Positions 8,293-16,460 of a DNA stretch of 39,029 bases are shown here, in pieces (positions within the stretch are counted from its first letter, which is position 1; each line of letters opens with the position of its first letter). The notes below the pieces were generated by a model. It saw only the letters and a list, made by a program, of their open reading frames with translations, was not told the DNA's origin and searched no databases. The stretch spans positions 1-39,029 of the forward strand of contig JAIBCA010000175.1 in the NCBI GenBank assembly GCA_019694345.1. The letters run 5' to 3'. The position numbers and the translations under genes are program-made. The stretch is from Pyrinomonadaceae bacterium (GTDB lineage Bacteria; Acidobacteriota; Blastocatellia; Pyrinomonadales; Pyrinomonadaceae).

Positions 8293-9624
8293 TCAATGTC
8301 CGCCGCCGGCCGAGGGCGTCACTTTCGCGGCGCCGACATCCTTGACGATCATCACGCTGAAAGCAGCGATGATCATCGAAACGCCGCCCAGCATTACCGC
8401 ATTCAGGGGGTTGTTGCCCAACAGCCCCTTGTATATCTGCGGCGTCAGAAAGCTCTGGACGACCTGAGGTATGACGATGAACAGATTAAATACGCCCATG
8501 TAAACGCCCATCCTTTCGGGTTTGATCGCCCCCGCCAGGATCACGTACGGCATCGACAGTATCGACGCCCATGCGATGCCGATGCCGAGCATCCCGATCC
8601 ACAAAAAGTATGGTCCGGTTGCAAAATACGTCGAGATAAGCCCGAAGCCGCCGCACGAAAGACAGATGATATGCACGCCCTTGCGCCCGATCTTTTCCGC
8701 CAGCGGCGGAATGCCGAAAGCGACCAGAAAACAGACCAGATTGTAAACCGCAAAACAGACGCCGCCCCACTCAGTACCCTGCTTGAACAGCTCGGAATGA
8801 TCGTCCGCCGCACCGAAAACATGTCGGGCCACCGTCAAACCGTAAAATTGCCACATGAACGGGAGAGCGAACCAGGTGAAAAATTGGACGATCGCCAGCT
8901 GCTTCATCGTTGTCGGCATCTCGCGAAACGCGTCGGCGATCTCCTTTGCGATATTGCTGACGATCGACCCTTCGGCATTCCTTTTGCGAAAACTCTCGAT
9001 GTCGTCGGGCGGAAATTCGTCGGTCGTGAAAACTGTCCACAGCACGGCTGACAGAAACGCAACCGCACCGACGATAAATGCGATCAGCGTCGAGTACGGA
9101 ATGCCGCTCTTCATGATCCCGACCACGCCGAGCCAGGTCAGAATGTAAGGCAGCGCGTTTGCCAGCGTCGAGCCGATCCCGATAAAGAACGATTGCATTA
9201 CAAACCCGAGCGTCCGCTGATCTTCGGGCAGTTTATCGCCGACAAAGGCACGAAACGGCTCCATTGTGATGTTGATCGATGCGTCCATTATCCACAGCAA
9301 CCCCGCCGCCATCCATACCGCGGACGAGTTTGGCATCAGGATCAAACAGGTGCTCGCCAGGATCGCCCCGACCAAAAAGAAAGGCCGCCGCCGCCCGAGC
9401 CGAGTCCACGTTCGGTCGCTCATGGCACCAACGATCGGCTGGATCAAAAGGCCGGTCAGCGGCCCTGCGAGCCAGAGGTAAGGCAGTGAGCTCTCATCAG
9501 CCCCGAGGTACTTATAGATCGGCGACATATTTGCCATCTGTAGCCCCCAGCCGAACTGGATGCCCAGAAAGCCAAAGCTCATATTCCAGATCTGCCAAAA
9601 TGTAAGTTTCGGTTTGTTTTCCAT
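8293..9624 (-). CDS. MFS sugar permease (maltose/maltooligosaccharide type)
   Basis: A 443-residue inner-membrane transporter with about 12 hydrophobic helices. The start, FWQIWNMSFGFLGIQFGWGLQMANMSPIY, and the loop motif GAMSDRTWTRLGRRRPFF between helices 2 and 3 are characteristic of the SLC45-like/GPH-like maltose permeases found in starch clusters of Gram-negative bacteria. The long central loop (TTDEFPPDDIESFRKRN onward) and the second MFS signature EKIGRKGVH fit a 6+6 topology. It starts 1 base after the stop of the upstream GH13 gene, so expression is almost certainly coupled. It is the only inner-membrane importer in the cluster and thus the expected route for maltose or short maltodextrins. 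Substrate is inferred from context. Confidence 0.85.
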   Translation of the reverse strand: MENKPKLTFWQIWNMSFGFLGIQFGWGLQMANMSPIYKYLGADESSLPYLWLAGPLTGLLIQPIVGAMSDRTWTRLGRRRPFFLVGAILASTCLILMPNSSAVWMAAGLLWIMDASINITMEPFRAFVGDKLPEDQRTLGFVMQSFFIGIGSTLANALPYILTWLGVVGIMKSGIPYSTLIAFIVGAVAFLSAVLWTVFTTDEFPPDDIESFRKRNAEGSIVSNIAKEIADAFREMPTTMKQLAIVQFFTWFALPFMWQFYGLTVARHVFGAADDHSELFKQGTEWGGVCFAVYNLVCFLVAFGIPPLAEKIGRKGVHIICLSCGGFGLISTYFATGPYFLWIGMLGIGIAWASILSMPYVILAGAIKPERMGVYMGVFNLFIVIPQVVQSFLTPQIYKGLLGNNPLNAVMLGGVSMIIAAFSVMIVKDVGAAKVTPSAGGGH

Positions 9625-9625
9625 A

Positions 9626-11527
9626 CTATTTTGTTCCGTCCACCAGGATCGCCGCCGAGCGCGGAGGCATTTGAAACGTCAGCCAGCTGTTGTGAATGTT
9701 CACGGGCCGGACGGTGCCGAGCCGATCGACAAACGTCTGGTTGACGCTAAACTGTTTGATCATCGAGAAGTCAAAACCGACATTCGCAGGTTTTGTATCA
9801 TTATTGAAAACAACAATTACGGCGTCTTTGGCGGTCACGCGGGCATACGCCGTCTGCTGCTCTTCGTCGAGCAGGTCGAGCGTCCGGCCGCGACGGAGCG
9901 GTTCCAGTTCCTGACGCAGTTTGCCGAGCATTGCGAGGTGGTCCCAAACCTCATTTTCGGTCTTCGTCCGGCCGCTTGCGGAAAATTTGTCGATGCCGTC
10001 GCCCGGGAAACCACCGGGAAAATCACGACGGTTATCGGGATCGCTGCCGCCGGGCATCGCTATCTCATCGCCATAGTAGAGCAGCGGAGTGCCTCGGGTG
10101 GTCATGATGAAGGTCTGTGCGAGCTTGAGGCCCTCGACAGTCGCTCCTTTTTCATTCATAAAGCGTTCCATATCGTGAACGCCGAGAAACGTCGTGAGCA
10201 CGTTTGGGTTCGGATACAGCCAGTCGCGGGCGAGCATCTGCGACACACCGCGGATCGATTCGCCGCGGGCGAACGCGGACCTTATCTGGTAGAAAAGGGC
10301 AAAATCGTACAGTGTATCGATCTGTGTATCGATGCCGTCATGTCCCTTTCGGCCGGCCTGAAAATACGAAACGAGTGCCGGGTCGCCGTCAAAAAGCTCA
10401 CCGAGTATGTTTACCCGCGGATACTCGCGTTTGATCGCCGAACCCCATTTCGCCCAGAACGAACGCGGCACGTGCGGCAGCGTATCCATTCTGACCGCGT
10501 CAAAGCCGCCTTGTTCGAGCCACCAGAGGCTGTTTTGTATCAGGTAACGCTCGACCTCGGGGTCGCCCTGATTGAAATCCGGCAGAATGTCGATGAACCA
10601 TCCCTCGATATTTCGCCGCTGCGTCTGATATGTCGCACGCGGATTCATCGCGGTCCATTTTTGCCAATTATTGGACAAATGGCTCATGAGCGTCCCGTTC
10701 CACCATGTCGGTGTCGGCGGGTCTTCAGCCCAACGATGATACGGGCCGGTGTGATTGGCGACCTGGTCCTGTATGACCTTAAAGCCCATTGCCTGTGCCG
10801 TCTGCACAAACTCCTTAAGCTTTGCCATGTCGCCGAGATGCTCGTCAACCGCGTACATATCGACCGCGCCATAGCCGTGGTAGCCGGTGGTGAACGGCAT
10901 CCCCTCGTACATCTCTTTGTAGTCGGGTTTGTCGTTGTTGTCGTAAACGGGCGTCGTCCAGATCGCGGTCACACCCAGGGACTTGAGATAACCAAGCTTG
11001 TTTATCACGCCCTGCAGATCGCCGCCGTGGTAGTGCCTGCCGAGCCGGCGATCGAAGAGCCCCTTTGACTTTTCGGGGTCGTTGTTCGACGCGTCACCGT
11101 CAGCAAAGCGGTCCGGTATAAGAAAATAGATGACGTCGTCCGGCGTGTAACCGCGATGTTTGTTGGGCGAAGCGGACTTGGCCGTTATCTCGAAAGGCAC
11201 AATTGCCGAACCCTTTGTGCTCTTGACGGTGAGGTATTGGTTTCCGGTTTTGACCGCCGGCGTGATCGTTACATCGACAAACAGGTAATGGCCGTTCTCC
11301 GAAACCTTGACGTTCCCCACGCGGAGACCGCTCGCCGGTGATGCGATCACGCGTGCTCCGGCGAGTTCCTTGCCGGTCAAAAGTACACGGACCGGGTTGA
11401 CCGTTGAACCTTTCCACCAGCTTGGCGGTTCGACCTTTTGGACGACCGGCGCCTGACCCGCCGCTGCGGCACCTATGCCGAGTATCAGCAGCAACACGAT
11501 CGACATTTTTCTGAGATTATTTTCCAT
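9626..11527 (-). CDS. Secreted GH13 cyclomaltodextrinase/neopullulanase-like enzyme, copy 1
   Basis: A 633-residue enzyme. The ATG at 11527 (MENNLRKMSIVLLLILG) gives a good signal peptide; an in-frame ATG seven codons later and an extension to 11557 are alternatives. Residues 27-115 form the beta-sandwich cyclomaltodextrinase N-domain (VEPPSWWKGS, LTGKELAGARV, NGHYLFVDV). The barrel follows: IIPDR-like FLIPDRFADGD at 136, VIQDQVANH at 251, FDAVRMDTL with nucleophile Asp348, NILGELFDGD with Glu377, and FLGVHDMERF with His451 and Asp452. Region IV has Val where most relatives have Asn (NHD). It overlaps the end of the membrane-protein gene by 11 bases and is followed by the permease 1 base later. 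It is clearly a paralogue of the 14476-16344 gene. Confidence 0.9.
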   Translation of the reverse strand: MENNLRKMSIVLLLILGIGAAAAGQAPVVQKVEPPSWWKGSTVNPVRVLLTGKELAGARVIASPASGLRVGNVKVSENGHYLFVDVTITPAVKTGNQYLTVKSTKGSAIVPFEITAKSASPNKHRGYTPDDVIYFLIPDRFADGDASNNDPEKSKGLFDRRLGRHYHGGDLQGVINKLGYLKSLGVTAIWTTPVYDNNDKPDYKEMYEGMPFTTGYHGYGAVDMYAVDEHLGDMAKLKEFVQTAQAMGFKVIQDQVANHTGPYHRWAEDPPTPTWWNGTLMSHLSNNWQKWTAMNPRATYQTQRRNIEGWFIDILPDFNQGDPEVERYLIQNSLWWLEQGGFDAVRMDTLPHVPRSFWAKWGSAIKREYPRVNILGELFDGDPALVSYFQAGRKGHDGIDTQIDTLYDFALFYQIRSAFARGESIRGVSQMLARDWLYPNPNVLTTFLGVHDMERFMNEKGATVEGLKLAQTFIMTTRGTPLLYYGDEIAMPGGSDPDNRRDFPGGFPGDGIDKFSASGRTKTENEVWDHLAMLGKLRQELEPLRRGRTLDLLDEEQQTAYARVTAKDAVIVVFNNDTKPANVGFDFSMIKQFSVNQTFVDRLGTVRPVNIHNSWLTFQMPPRSAAILVDGTK

Positions 11528-12122
11528 TTCTAAAACAAAGAACTCCGCGAAATGCAAAGATCAGCACCATGCCGATCGCGACGTATTCGACGACCCGCAC
11601 GAGGTCGACAAAATACCAGGCGATCTCGGTCCGGCTGCCATCGAGGCGCGAAACGCACGAAAACGCCTGTCCCAGTTCGGTGCCGTCCGATGTCTCGATA
11701 GACACTACCTCGCGAGCGAGTTTCGAGACCGGCGGGCAGAAGAGCTCGACCGGAATGTTGTAGATCCGGTTGCCGGCCTCATCGAACGACCATCCCAGAA
11801 AGGCAAAGATACCGACAAACGGCCAAACCGAATCGCCGTTGAACCCGAACTTAAGCGGAAAGACCATGTCGTGATAGAACCAAAGAAATCCCGCCCCGAA
11901 GACAATGAGTGCGATCGACGCCAGGCCTTCGATATAGTTGAATGCCAGCTTCAACGCGATCATCGCCAGGAAGAACAAGATGGCCGCGGCGATCAACATA
12001 TGCGTTGCGTGCCGCTCTAAAAAGTCATCTTTCCTCGCGCGCCACGACGAGGCTCCGGAATCGGATGCTTCGCCGCCGGCTTTCGCCTTTTTATCCTTTT
12101 TAGCCTTCGACGCTCCTGCCAT
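11517..12122 (-). CDS. Unknown membrane protein with about four helices, inside the starch operon
   Basis: A 201-residue protein. The first 35 residues are lysine-, alanine- and serine-rich and look disordered. Hydrophobic helices follow at about 42-62 (MLIAAAILFFLAMIALKLAF), 66-85, 101-117 and near the C-terminus (VVEYVAIGMVLIFAFRGVL). Between helices 3 and 4 lies a roughly 55-residue soluble loop with two cysteines (LFCPPVSK and AFSCVSR) that could pair in the periplasm. I recognise no family. The gene overlaps malQ by 23 bases at its start and the GH13 gene by 11 bases at its end, so its translation is tied to both. A role in envelope, transport or assembly of the starch apparatus is plausible but only from context. 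Confidence 0.75.
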   Translation of the reverse strand: MAGASKAKKDKKAKAGGEASDSGASSWRARKDDFLERHATHMLIAAAILFFLAMIALKLAFNYIEGLASIALIVFGAGFLWFYHDMVFPLKFGFNGDSVWPFVGIFAFLGWSFDEAGNRIYNIPVELFCPPVSKLAREVVSIETSDGTELGQAFSCVSRLDGSRTEIAWYFVDLVRVVEYVAIGMVLIFAFRGVLCFRNGK

Positions 12123-13635
12123 AGGTCTCTGTCAGGTCTCTCAGCCGTTCGATGATCTCGTCTGTCAATGAGTCTTTGGTCATCCGCCAGTGCCAGTTGC
12201 CTGACTCCGAGGCGGGAAGGTTCATTCGCCCTTCAGTGCCGATGCCCAAAAGATCCGGCAGCGGCGCGATCGCCGTGTCGGCGACAGACGCCCAGACCGC
12301 GCGGATAAGGTCCCATTGGATCTCGCTGCCGTCGGAGTTGAGATATTTCAGGCAATAATCGTGTTCGCGGCTGATCTCGGTCGCCCCACGGGTCGAGCCG
12401 GCCCCGGCCTGCGACTTGAACCAGCCGACCGTTGTGTCATTGTCGTGCGTTCCGGTATAGGCGACACAATTGCGGATGTAATTGTGCGGCAGATCGTGAT
12501 TTTTAGCGTCACCGCCAAAAGCGAACTGCAATATCCGCATACCCGGAAAACCGAATCCGTCCCGCAACTCTTCAACGTCCGGCGTGATCACGCCAAGGTC
12601 CTCGGCGATGACAGGCAGCTCGCCCAGCGTATTCCTGAGAGCAACGAACAACTCCTTTCCGGGCACATCGACCCAGCGTCCGTTCTCTGCGGTCTTGTCA
12701 CCGCCGGGCACCTCCCACGAAGCCGCAAATCCGCGAAAATGATCGACACGAACGACATCGACCGTCTGCAGCGTCGAATAAACGCGGGCGATCCACCAGT
12801 GGAAACCATCGGCACGCATCGCATCCCAATCGTAGATCGGATTACCCCAGAGCTGGCCCGTTTTCGAAAAGTAATCGGGCGGCACACCGGCCACGACCTT
12901 TGCCGTACCGTCGGCGTTCAGCTTGAATTTACTCTGGTTGCACCAGACGTCGGCCGAGTCTGCCGCGACAAAGATCGGAATGTCGCCGATGATCCTGATG
13001 CCGCTCCGGTTGGCATATTCCTTCAGCGCAAACCACTGGCGAAAGAACAGGAACTGATAGAATTTCTGCGCCTGTATCTCGGCAAACAGGCGTTCCGCTG
13101 CAGACGCCATCGCCGTTTTGTCACGCAATTTGAGATCCGACGGCCACTCGTACCACGGCTTTTGCTCCTGATCGGCCTTGATCGAGCGAAACAGAGCGTA
13201 ATCATCAAGCCAAAACTCGTTTTCCTGGCAAAATGTCTCAAACTTGCCGCGAAGATCCACGCTGGTCACACGGTGAAATCCCTCGAACGCCTTTTCGAGA
13301 AGCTGATTCTTCCATTTGTAAACCGCACCAAAATCTACCCTGTGAGCAACAAACTCGGGCATCGCCGCAAGGTCATCCTCGGTGATCAGACCGTCGTCGA
13401 TCAGCCGCTCCGGCGATATCATCAGCTGATTGCCCGCAAATGCCGAAAAGCACTGATACGGTGAATCTCCGTACCCCGTCGGGCCAAGCGGCAGGATCTG
13501 CCAATACCGCTGTTTGGCGTCGACCAGAAAATCGACAAACTCGTACGCCTCGGGCCCGAGGTCACCGATGCCAAGGTCGCCCGGCAGCGAGGTCGGGTGA
13601 AGCAAAATTCCTGACGCACGCGGAAATTTGGTCAT
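12100..13635 (-). CDS. malQ: 4-alpha-glucanotransferase (amylomaltase, GH77)
   Basis: A 511-residue cytoplasmic enzyme that moves glucan chains between maltooligosaccharides and releases glucose. It has no signal peptide. The opening RASGILLHPTSLPG with GIGDLGPEAYEFVDFL is the GH77 signature. The catalytic residues are visible as Asp298 (VVRVDHFRGF), Glu345 (PVIAEDLGVI) and Asp398 (TGTHDNDT), and the length matches typical MalQ (about 500). It starts 9 bases after the PhyH gene and overlaps the unknown membrane-protein gene by 23 bases. In this cluster it would process the maltodextrins brought in by the MFS permease. The ribosome binding site is weak, as expected for coupled translation. Confidence 0.95.
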   Translation of the reverse strand: MTKFPRASGILLHPTSLPGDLGIGDLGPEAYEFVDFLVDAKQRYWQILPLGPTGYGDSPYQCFSAFAGNQLMISPERLIDDGLITEDDLAAMPEFVAHRVDFGAVYKWKNQLLEKAFEGFHRVTSVDLRGKFETFCQENEFWLDDYALFRSIKADQEQKPWYEWPSDLKLRDKTAMASAAERLFAEIQAQKFYQFLFFRQWFALKEYANRSGIRIIGDIPIFVAADSADVWCNQSKFKLNADGTAKVVAGVPPDYFSKTGQLWGNPIYDWDAMRADGFHWWIARVYSTLQTVDVVRVDHFRGFAASWEVPGGDKTAENGRWVDVPGKELFVALRNTLGELPVIAEDLGVITPDVEELRDGFGFPGMRILQFAFGGDAKNHDLPHNYIRNCVAYTGTHDNDTTVGWFKSQAGAGSTRGATEISREHDYCLKYLNSDGSEIQWDLIRAVWASVADTAIAPLPDLLGIGTEGRMNLPASESGNWHWRMTKDSLTDEIIERLRDLTETYGRSVEG

Positions 13636-13644
13636 ATTCGTTTC

Positions 13645-14463
13645 TTATCGATCAAGTACCGGATTTAGCTCCGAGTCGGCCGCCTCGCCCGGCTGCCGGC
13701 CGCCCAACCATGCGGCCAGGTCGGCCGCCTGATTCTCGTTCTGAGGTTCTGCGACCCTTGCCCCATCGGCAAAGTAGATGATCGTCATCACCTCGCGGGT
13801 GAGGTTCGGCGATACGTTGTCGGGGGCCGAATGTATCGTCCATCCGAGATGAAATGTCGCATCGCCTGCTTTCATGCTGTCCGCTCTGGCCACGGTGAAC
13901 CCGCTCTCGGCAATATATTTCTCGTAGGCCGCCTCGCTCTCGTCTGAGATCGCAAGGCTGCCGATCGGGCCCGACCTGTGCGATCCTGACGCAAATGTCA
14001 GCATTCCCATCCCGTCGTCAATGTCGACCAGCGGCATCCACATTGTAATGGTCCGGTCGGTATCGAGCGGCCAATAATATTGGTCCTGGTGCCAGGGCGT
14101 AAATCCGCCGTTCGGTTCCTTGAACAATGCCTGGTCATGGTATAGCCGAACCCGCTCGACCCCCAGAAGTGCGGCCGCGATCCGTGCGAACTTACTGATA
14201 AAGACAAATTCTCTGACCGCCGCATCACGCGTCCAAAGATTCGTCACCTGAAGGAAAGCCTTGCCGTACGTGTCACGGTCCTCGAACGGCCGCGTCTCGG
14301 AGGAATATTTTGCCGCGGCCGCCGTGATCGCCGGGCGATAGGTCGCGATCTCTTCCGCCGAAGCAACACTCCGCAATAGGACATGGCCGTCACGCTCAAA
14401 TGCCTCTATCGCAGCGGTATCGGCCGTAGATGAATGCTGGTCTGTGATCGCGTGAACCTTCAT
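13645..14463 (-). CDS. PhyH-family Fe(II)/2-oxoglutarate dioxygenase
   Basis: A 272-residue soluble protein of the phytanoyl-CoA dioxygenase superfamily. The metal triad is intact: His125 and Asp127 (TPWHQDQYYWP) and His211 (TIHSAPDNVSP). Arg223 (NLTREVMTIIYF) is the likely 2-oxoglutarate anchor. The MWMPLVDIDDGMGMLTFASGSH block fits PhyH proteins that hydroxylate small molecules. It has no signal peptide, so it acts in the cytoplasm. It is placed 12 bases after the GH13 gene upstream and 9 bases before malQ, so it is part of the starch operon, where an oxygenase is not expected. The substrate is unknown; a sugar-derived or signalling compound is only a guess. Confidence 0.85.
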   Translation of the reverse strand: MKVHAITDQHSSTADTAAIEAFERDGHVLLRSVASAEEIATYRPAITAAAAKYSSETRPFEDRDTYGKAFLQVTNLWTRDAAVREFVFISKFARIAAALLGVERVRLYHDQALFKEPNGGFTPWHQDQYYWPLDTDRTITMWMPLVDIDDGMGMLTFASGSHRSGPIGSLAISDESEAAYEKYIAESGFTVARADSMKAGDATFHLGWTIHSAPDNVSPNLTREVMTIIYFADGARVAEPQNENQAADLAAWLGGRQPGEAADSELNPVLDR

Positions 14464-14475
14464 CTAAGAAATTTC

Positions 14476-16344
14476 CTATTTCGCCTTCAAAACACTGAGA
14501 TTCCCGAACTTGACCGCAGTTACAGACTTGGGCTCCAACAAAAATTCGACCTTGCTGCTTCCCGCGTCCGGGCAACGTCCGCCGGGCGACATATCGGTCT
14601 TGAGGTCGATCAGGATATCGAAATAGCAGCCCATATCGACCGCGTTGATCTCCTTTCGGTCAAAGGAAACGGTTTGCGGCTTCTCGCTCGAATTAAAAAT
14701 AAAAAGCAGGTCGTCCGCCGCCGTCACGCGGCGAAACGCATACACACTCTCGTTAAACAAAACATCTATCGTCCGTCCGGTGCGCATCGCCGGCTGCTGA
14801 AGCCGAGTCGCGATCCAGCGCCGTGTCCAGTTAAGCATATCCTGCTCGTCGGCGATCAGCGACGATCGGTCGAACTTTGTCATGTCGCCGCGATTTTCGG
14901 GGTCGTGGCCGCCCTTCATCAGCACCTCTTCGCCGTAATACAGCTGCGGTATGCCGCGCGCCGCGAGTACGAACGCCATGTGGAGCTTTGCCGAGGCCTT
15001 GTCCGCACCGGTGAGCGACATGAAGCGGTCGGTGTCATGATTGTTGGCGAGTACGGTAACACGGTTGATGTCGTGATATAACCCGTCGTATTTCAAAACG
15101 TCGCGAAGCGCACGTGCCGGCTTCTTACCGGTAAAAACCTCTTGCGACGTTCTCCAAAGCTTAAAGTCGAACACCGACGGCAGCCCCGTATCGACGCCGT
15201 CCCAGCCCGCCCGGCCGCCCTGAAAGAAAGCTGTCTGGGCCGCATCTTCCTCAAATACTTCACCGACCATGTAATAGCCCGGATACTGCTTGTGTATCGC
15301 CGCTGACCAGTCACGAATGAACTTTCGCGGCATGTACTGGATCGTATCCTGCCTGATGCCGCTGATGCCCGTTGCAGCTATCCACCACAGCGCATTCTGG
15401 ATCTCGTAGCGGGCGACCTCGGGCTCCGTTTGGTCGAGATCAGGCAGCGAAAAATCGAACCAGCCCTTAAGCGTATTCTCAACGTCGACCGGTGACGCGT
15501 TCGGCGACAGCAGCGACGAATTATTGAATTTGTTTTGTGTGAAGGGCGTGAACCAGGTCTCGAGCGGCGGGTCCTTGATCCACGGATGCCGGTAACCGAC
15601 ATGGTTAGCGACCTGATCCTGAATGACCTTTATCCCCAGGGCGTTCGCTTTACGGACGAGTTCGGTGAGGTCGGCCATCGTGCCGAAATGGTTCTCGACG
15701 CCGTAATAGTCGATCGCGCCGTAGCCATGATAACTGGCCATCGGGCACCACGGTTTGTCACAGGTCGTTATCTCGTCCGAATTGTCGTACCACGGCGTCA
15801 GCCATATCGCGGTCGCCCCGAGTCCCTTGATGTATCCGAGATGGTCGATGACGCCCCGCAGGTCGCCGCCGTGCCACATCCGCGGGTTGGCCTTATCGAC
15901 ATTTTTGTTGTTCGACGCATCTCCGTCCGCAAAGCGGTCAGTCATTATCAGGTAGATCACGTCGTCATTCGTGATCGTTTGCGGAGCCTTTGGCAGCGGC
16001 AGCACCTCGAACGGAACCATCACCTTTCCGCCCGGCGTCGTTACCGTAAATGCACGCGCTCCGGGCCGCGCGTTTCCAGGTATCTTGATGTCAAAGAACA
16101 GATAGCTACCGCGCGAATTGACACGGACATTCGAAACCGCGATCCCGGCATCTTCCGACGTCACACGAGCGTCTGCGAACGCCCTGCCCCGAACGAGTAC
16201 GCGAACGGTGTCGACCGAGTGTCCGGCCCACCAGTTAGGCGGCTCGACCTTCTCGACAGACGGCGCCTGCGCCAAAACAGCCGCACCGAATATCAATAGC
16301 CAAACTAGACCCTGAACATACTTCATCGCGGTCATCGCCATCAT
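14476..16344 (-). CDS. Secreted GH13 cyclomaltodextrinase/neopullulanase-like enzyme, copy 2
   Basis: A 622-residue paralogue of the 9626-11527 enzyme with the same layout: signal peptide (YVQGLVWLLIFGAAVLAQ), beta-sandwich N-domain at 29-115 (VEPPNWWAGHS, GSYLFFDI), then the catalytic barrel and C-domain. Catalytic residues are Asp333 (GIRQDTIQYM), Glu362 (YMVGEVFEED) and His436/Asp437 (ANNHDTDRF); region I is IQDQVANH near 241. Unlike copy 1 it keeps the usual NHD, and it has a possible small disulfide loop (TTCDKPWC). The start is uncertain: four ATGs occur in frame within the first seven codons. It is the first enzyme gene after the receptor, separated from it by a terminator-like hairpin. 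Confidence 0.9.
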   Translation of the reverse strand: MMAMTAMKYVQGLVWLLIFGAAVLAQAPSVEKVEPPNWWAGHSVDTVRVLVRGRAFADARVTSEDAGIAVSNVRVNSRGSYLFFDIKIPGNARPGARAFTVTTPGGKVMVPFEVLPLPKAPQTITNDDVIYLIMTDRFADGDASNNKNVDKANPRMWHGGDLRGVIDHLGYIKGLGATAIWLTPWYDNSDEITTCDKPWCPMASYHGYGAIDYYGVENHFGTMADLTELVRKANALGIKVIQDQVANHVGYRHPWIKDPPLETWFTPFTQNKFNNSSLLSPNASPVDVENTLKGWFDFSLPDLDQTEPEVARYEIQNALWWIAATGISGIRQDTIQYMPRKFIRDWSAAIHKQYPGYYMVGEVFEEDAAQTAFFQGGRAGWDGVDTGLPSVFDFKLWRTSQEVFTGKKPARALRDVLKYDGLYHDINRVTVLANNHDTDRFMSLTGADKASAKLHMAFVLAARGIPQLYYGEEVLMKGGHDPENRGDMTKFDRSSLIADEQDMLNWTRRWIATRLQQPAMRTGRTIDVLFNESVYAFRRVTAADDLLFIFNSSEKPQTVSFDRKEINAVDMGCYFDILIDLKTDMSPGGRCPDAGSSKVEFLLEPKSVTAVKFGNLSVLKAK

Positions 16345-16370
16345 CGTAACATCAGCAGATGAGGCGGCGA

Positions 16371-16409
16371 AAGATAAGAAAGGGCGTGATAACCATAAGT
16401 TTCACGCCC
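16371..16409 (-). terminator. Terminator-like hairpin between receptor and enzyme genes
   Basis: On the minus strand GGGCGTGA and TCACGCCC (16402-16409 and 16382-16389) form a perfect 8-base-pair stem with a 12-base loop, followed by the T-rich tail TTTCTTATCTTT. It lies about 50 bases after the receptor stop and ends about 27 bases before the first GH13 start. This is a good place for partial termination, giving more receptor than enzyme mRNA. Confidence 0.65.
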
Positions 16410-16424
16410 CGTGCAATAGACCCT

Positions 16425-16448
16425 AGTGCCGGCCTTGCGGCCGGCACT
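16425..16448 (-). other. Perfect 10-base-pair hairpin just after the receptor stop
   Basis: AGTGCCGGCC, loop TTGC, then GGCCGGCACT: a perfect, very GC-rich stem 12 bases beyond the receptor stop codon. No T-run follows on either strand, so it is not a textbook terminator. It more likely protects the 3' end of the receptor mRNA or works together with the adjoining hairpin. Confidence 0.6.
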
Positions 16449-16460
16449 GTTGACGGAACC

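Noticed and set aside
9560..11068. Open frame of 502 codons on the plus strand
   Set aside because: It lies entirely antisense to the GH13 and MFS genes, shows no recognisable domain, and reflects codon bias in GC-rich DNA. The same holds for long antisense frames at 12316-13464, 15535-16299, 17574-18704, 21801-22724 and 26016-26834.
16425..16448. Perfect 10-base-pair hairpin as an intrinsic terminator
   Set aside because: No T-run on either strand. It is listed as a hairpin only; the adjoining 16371-16409 structure fits a terminator better.
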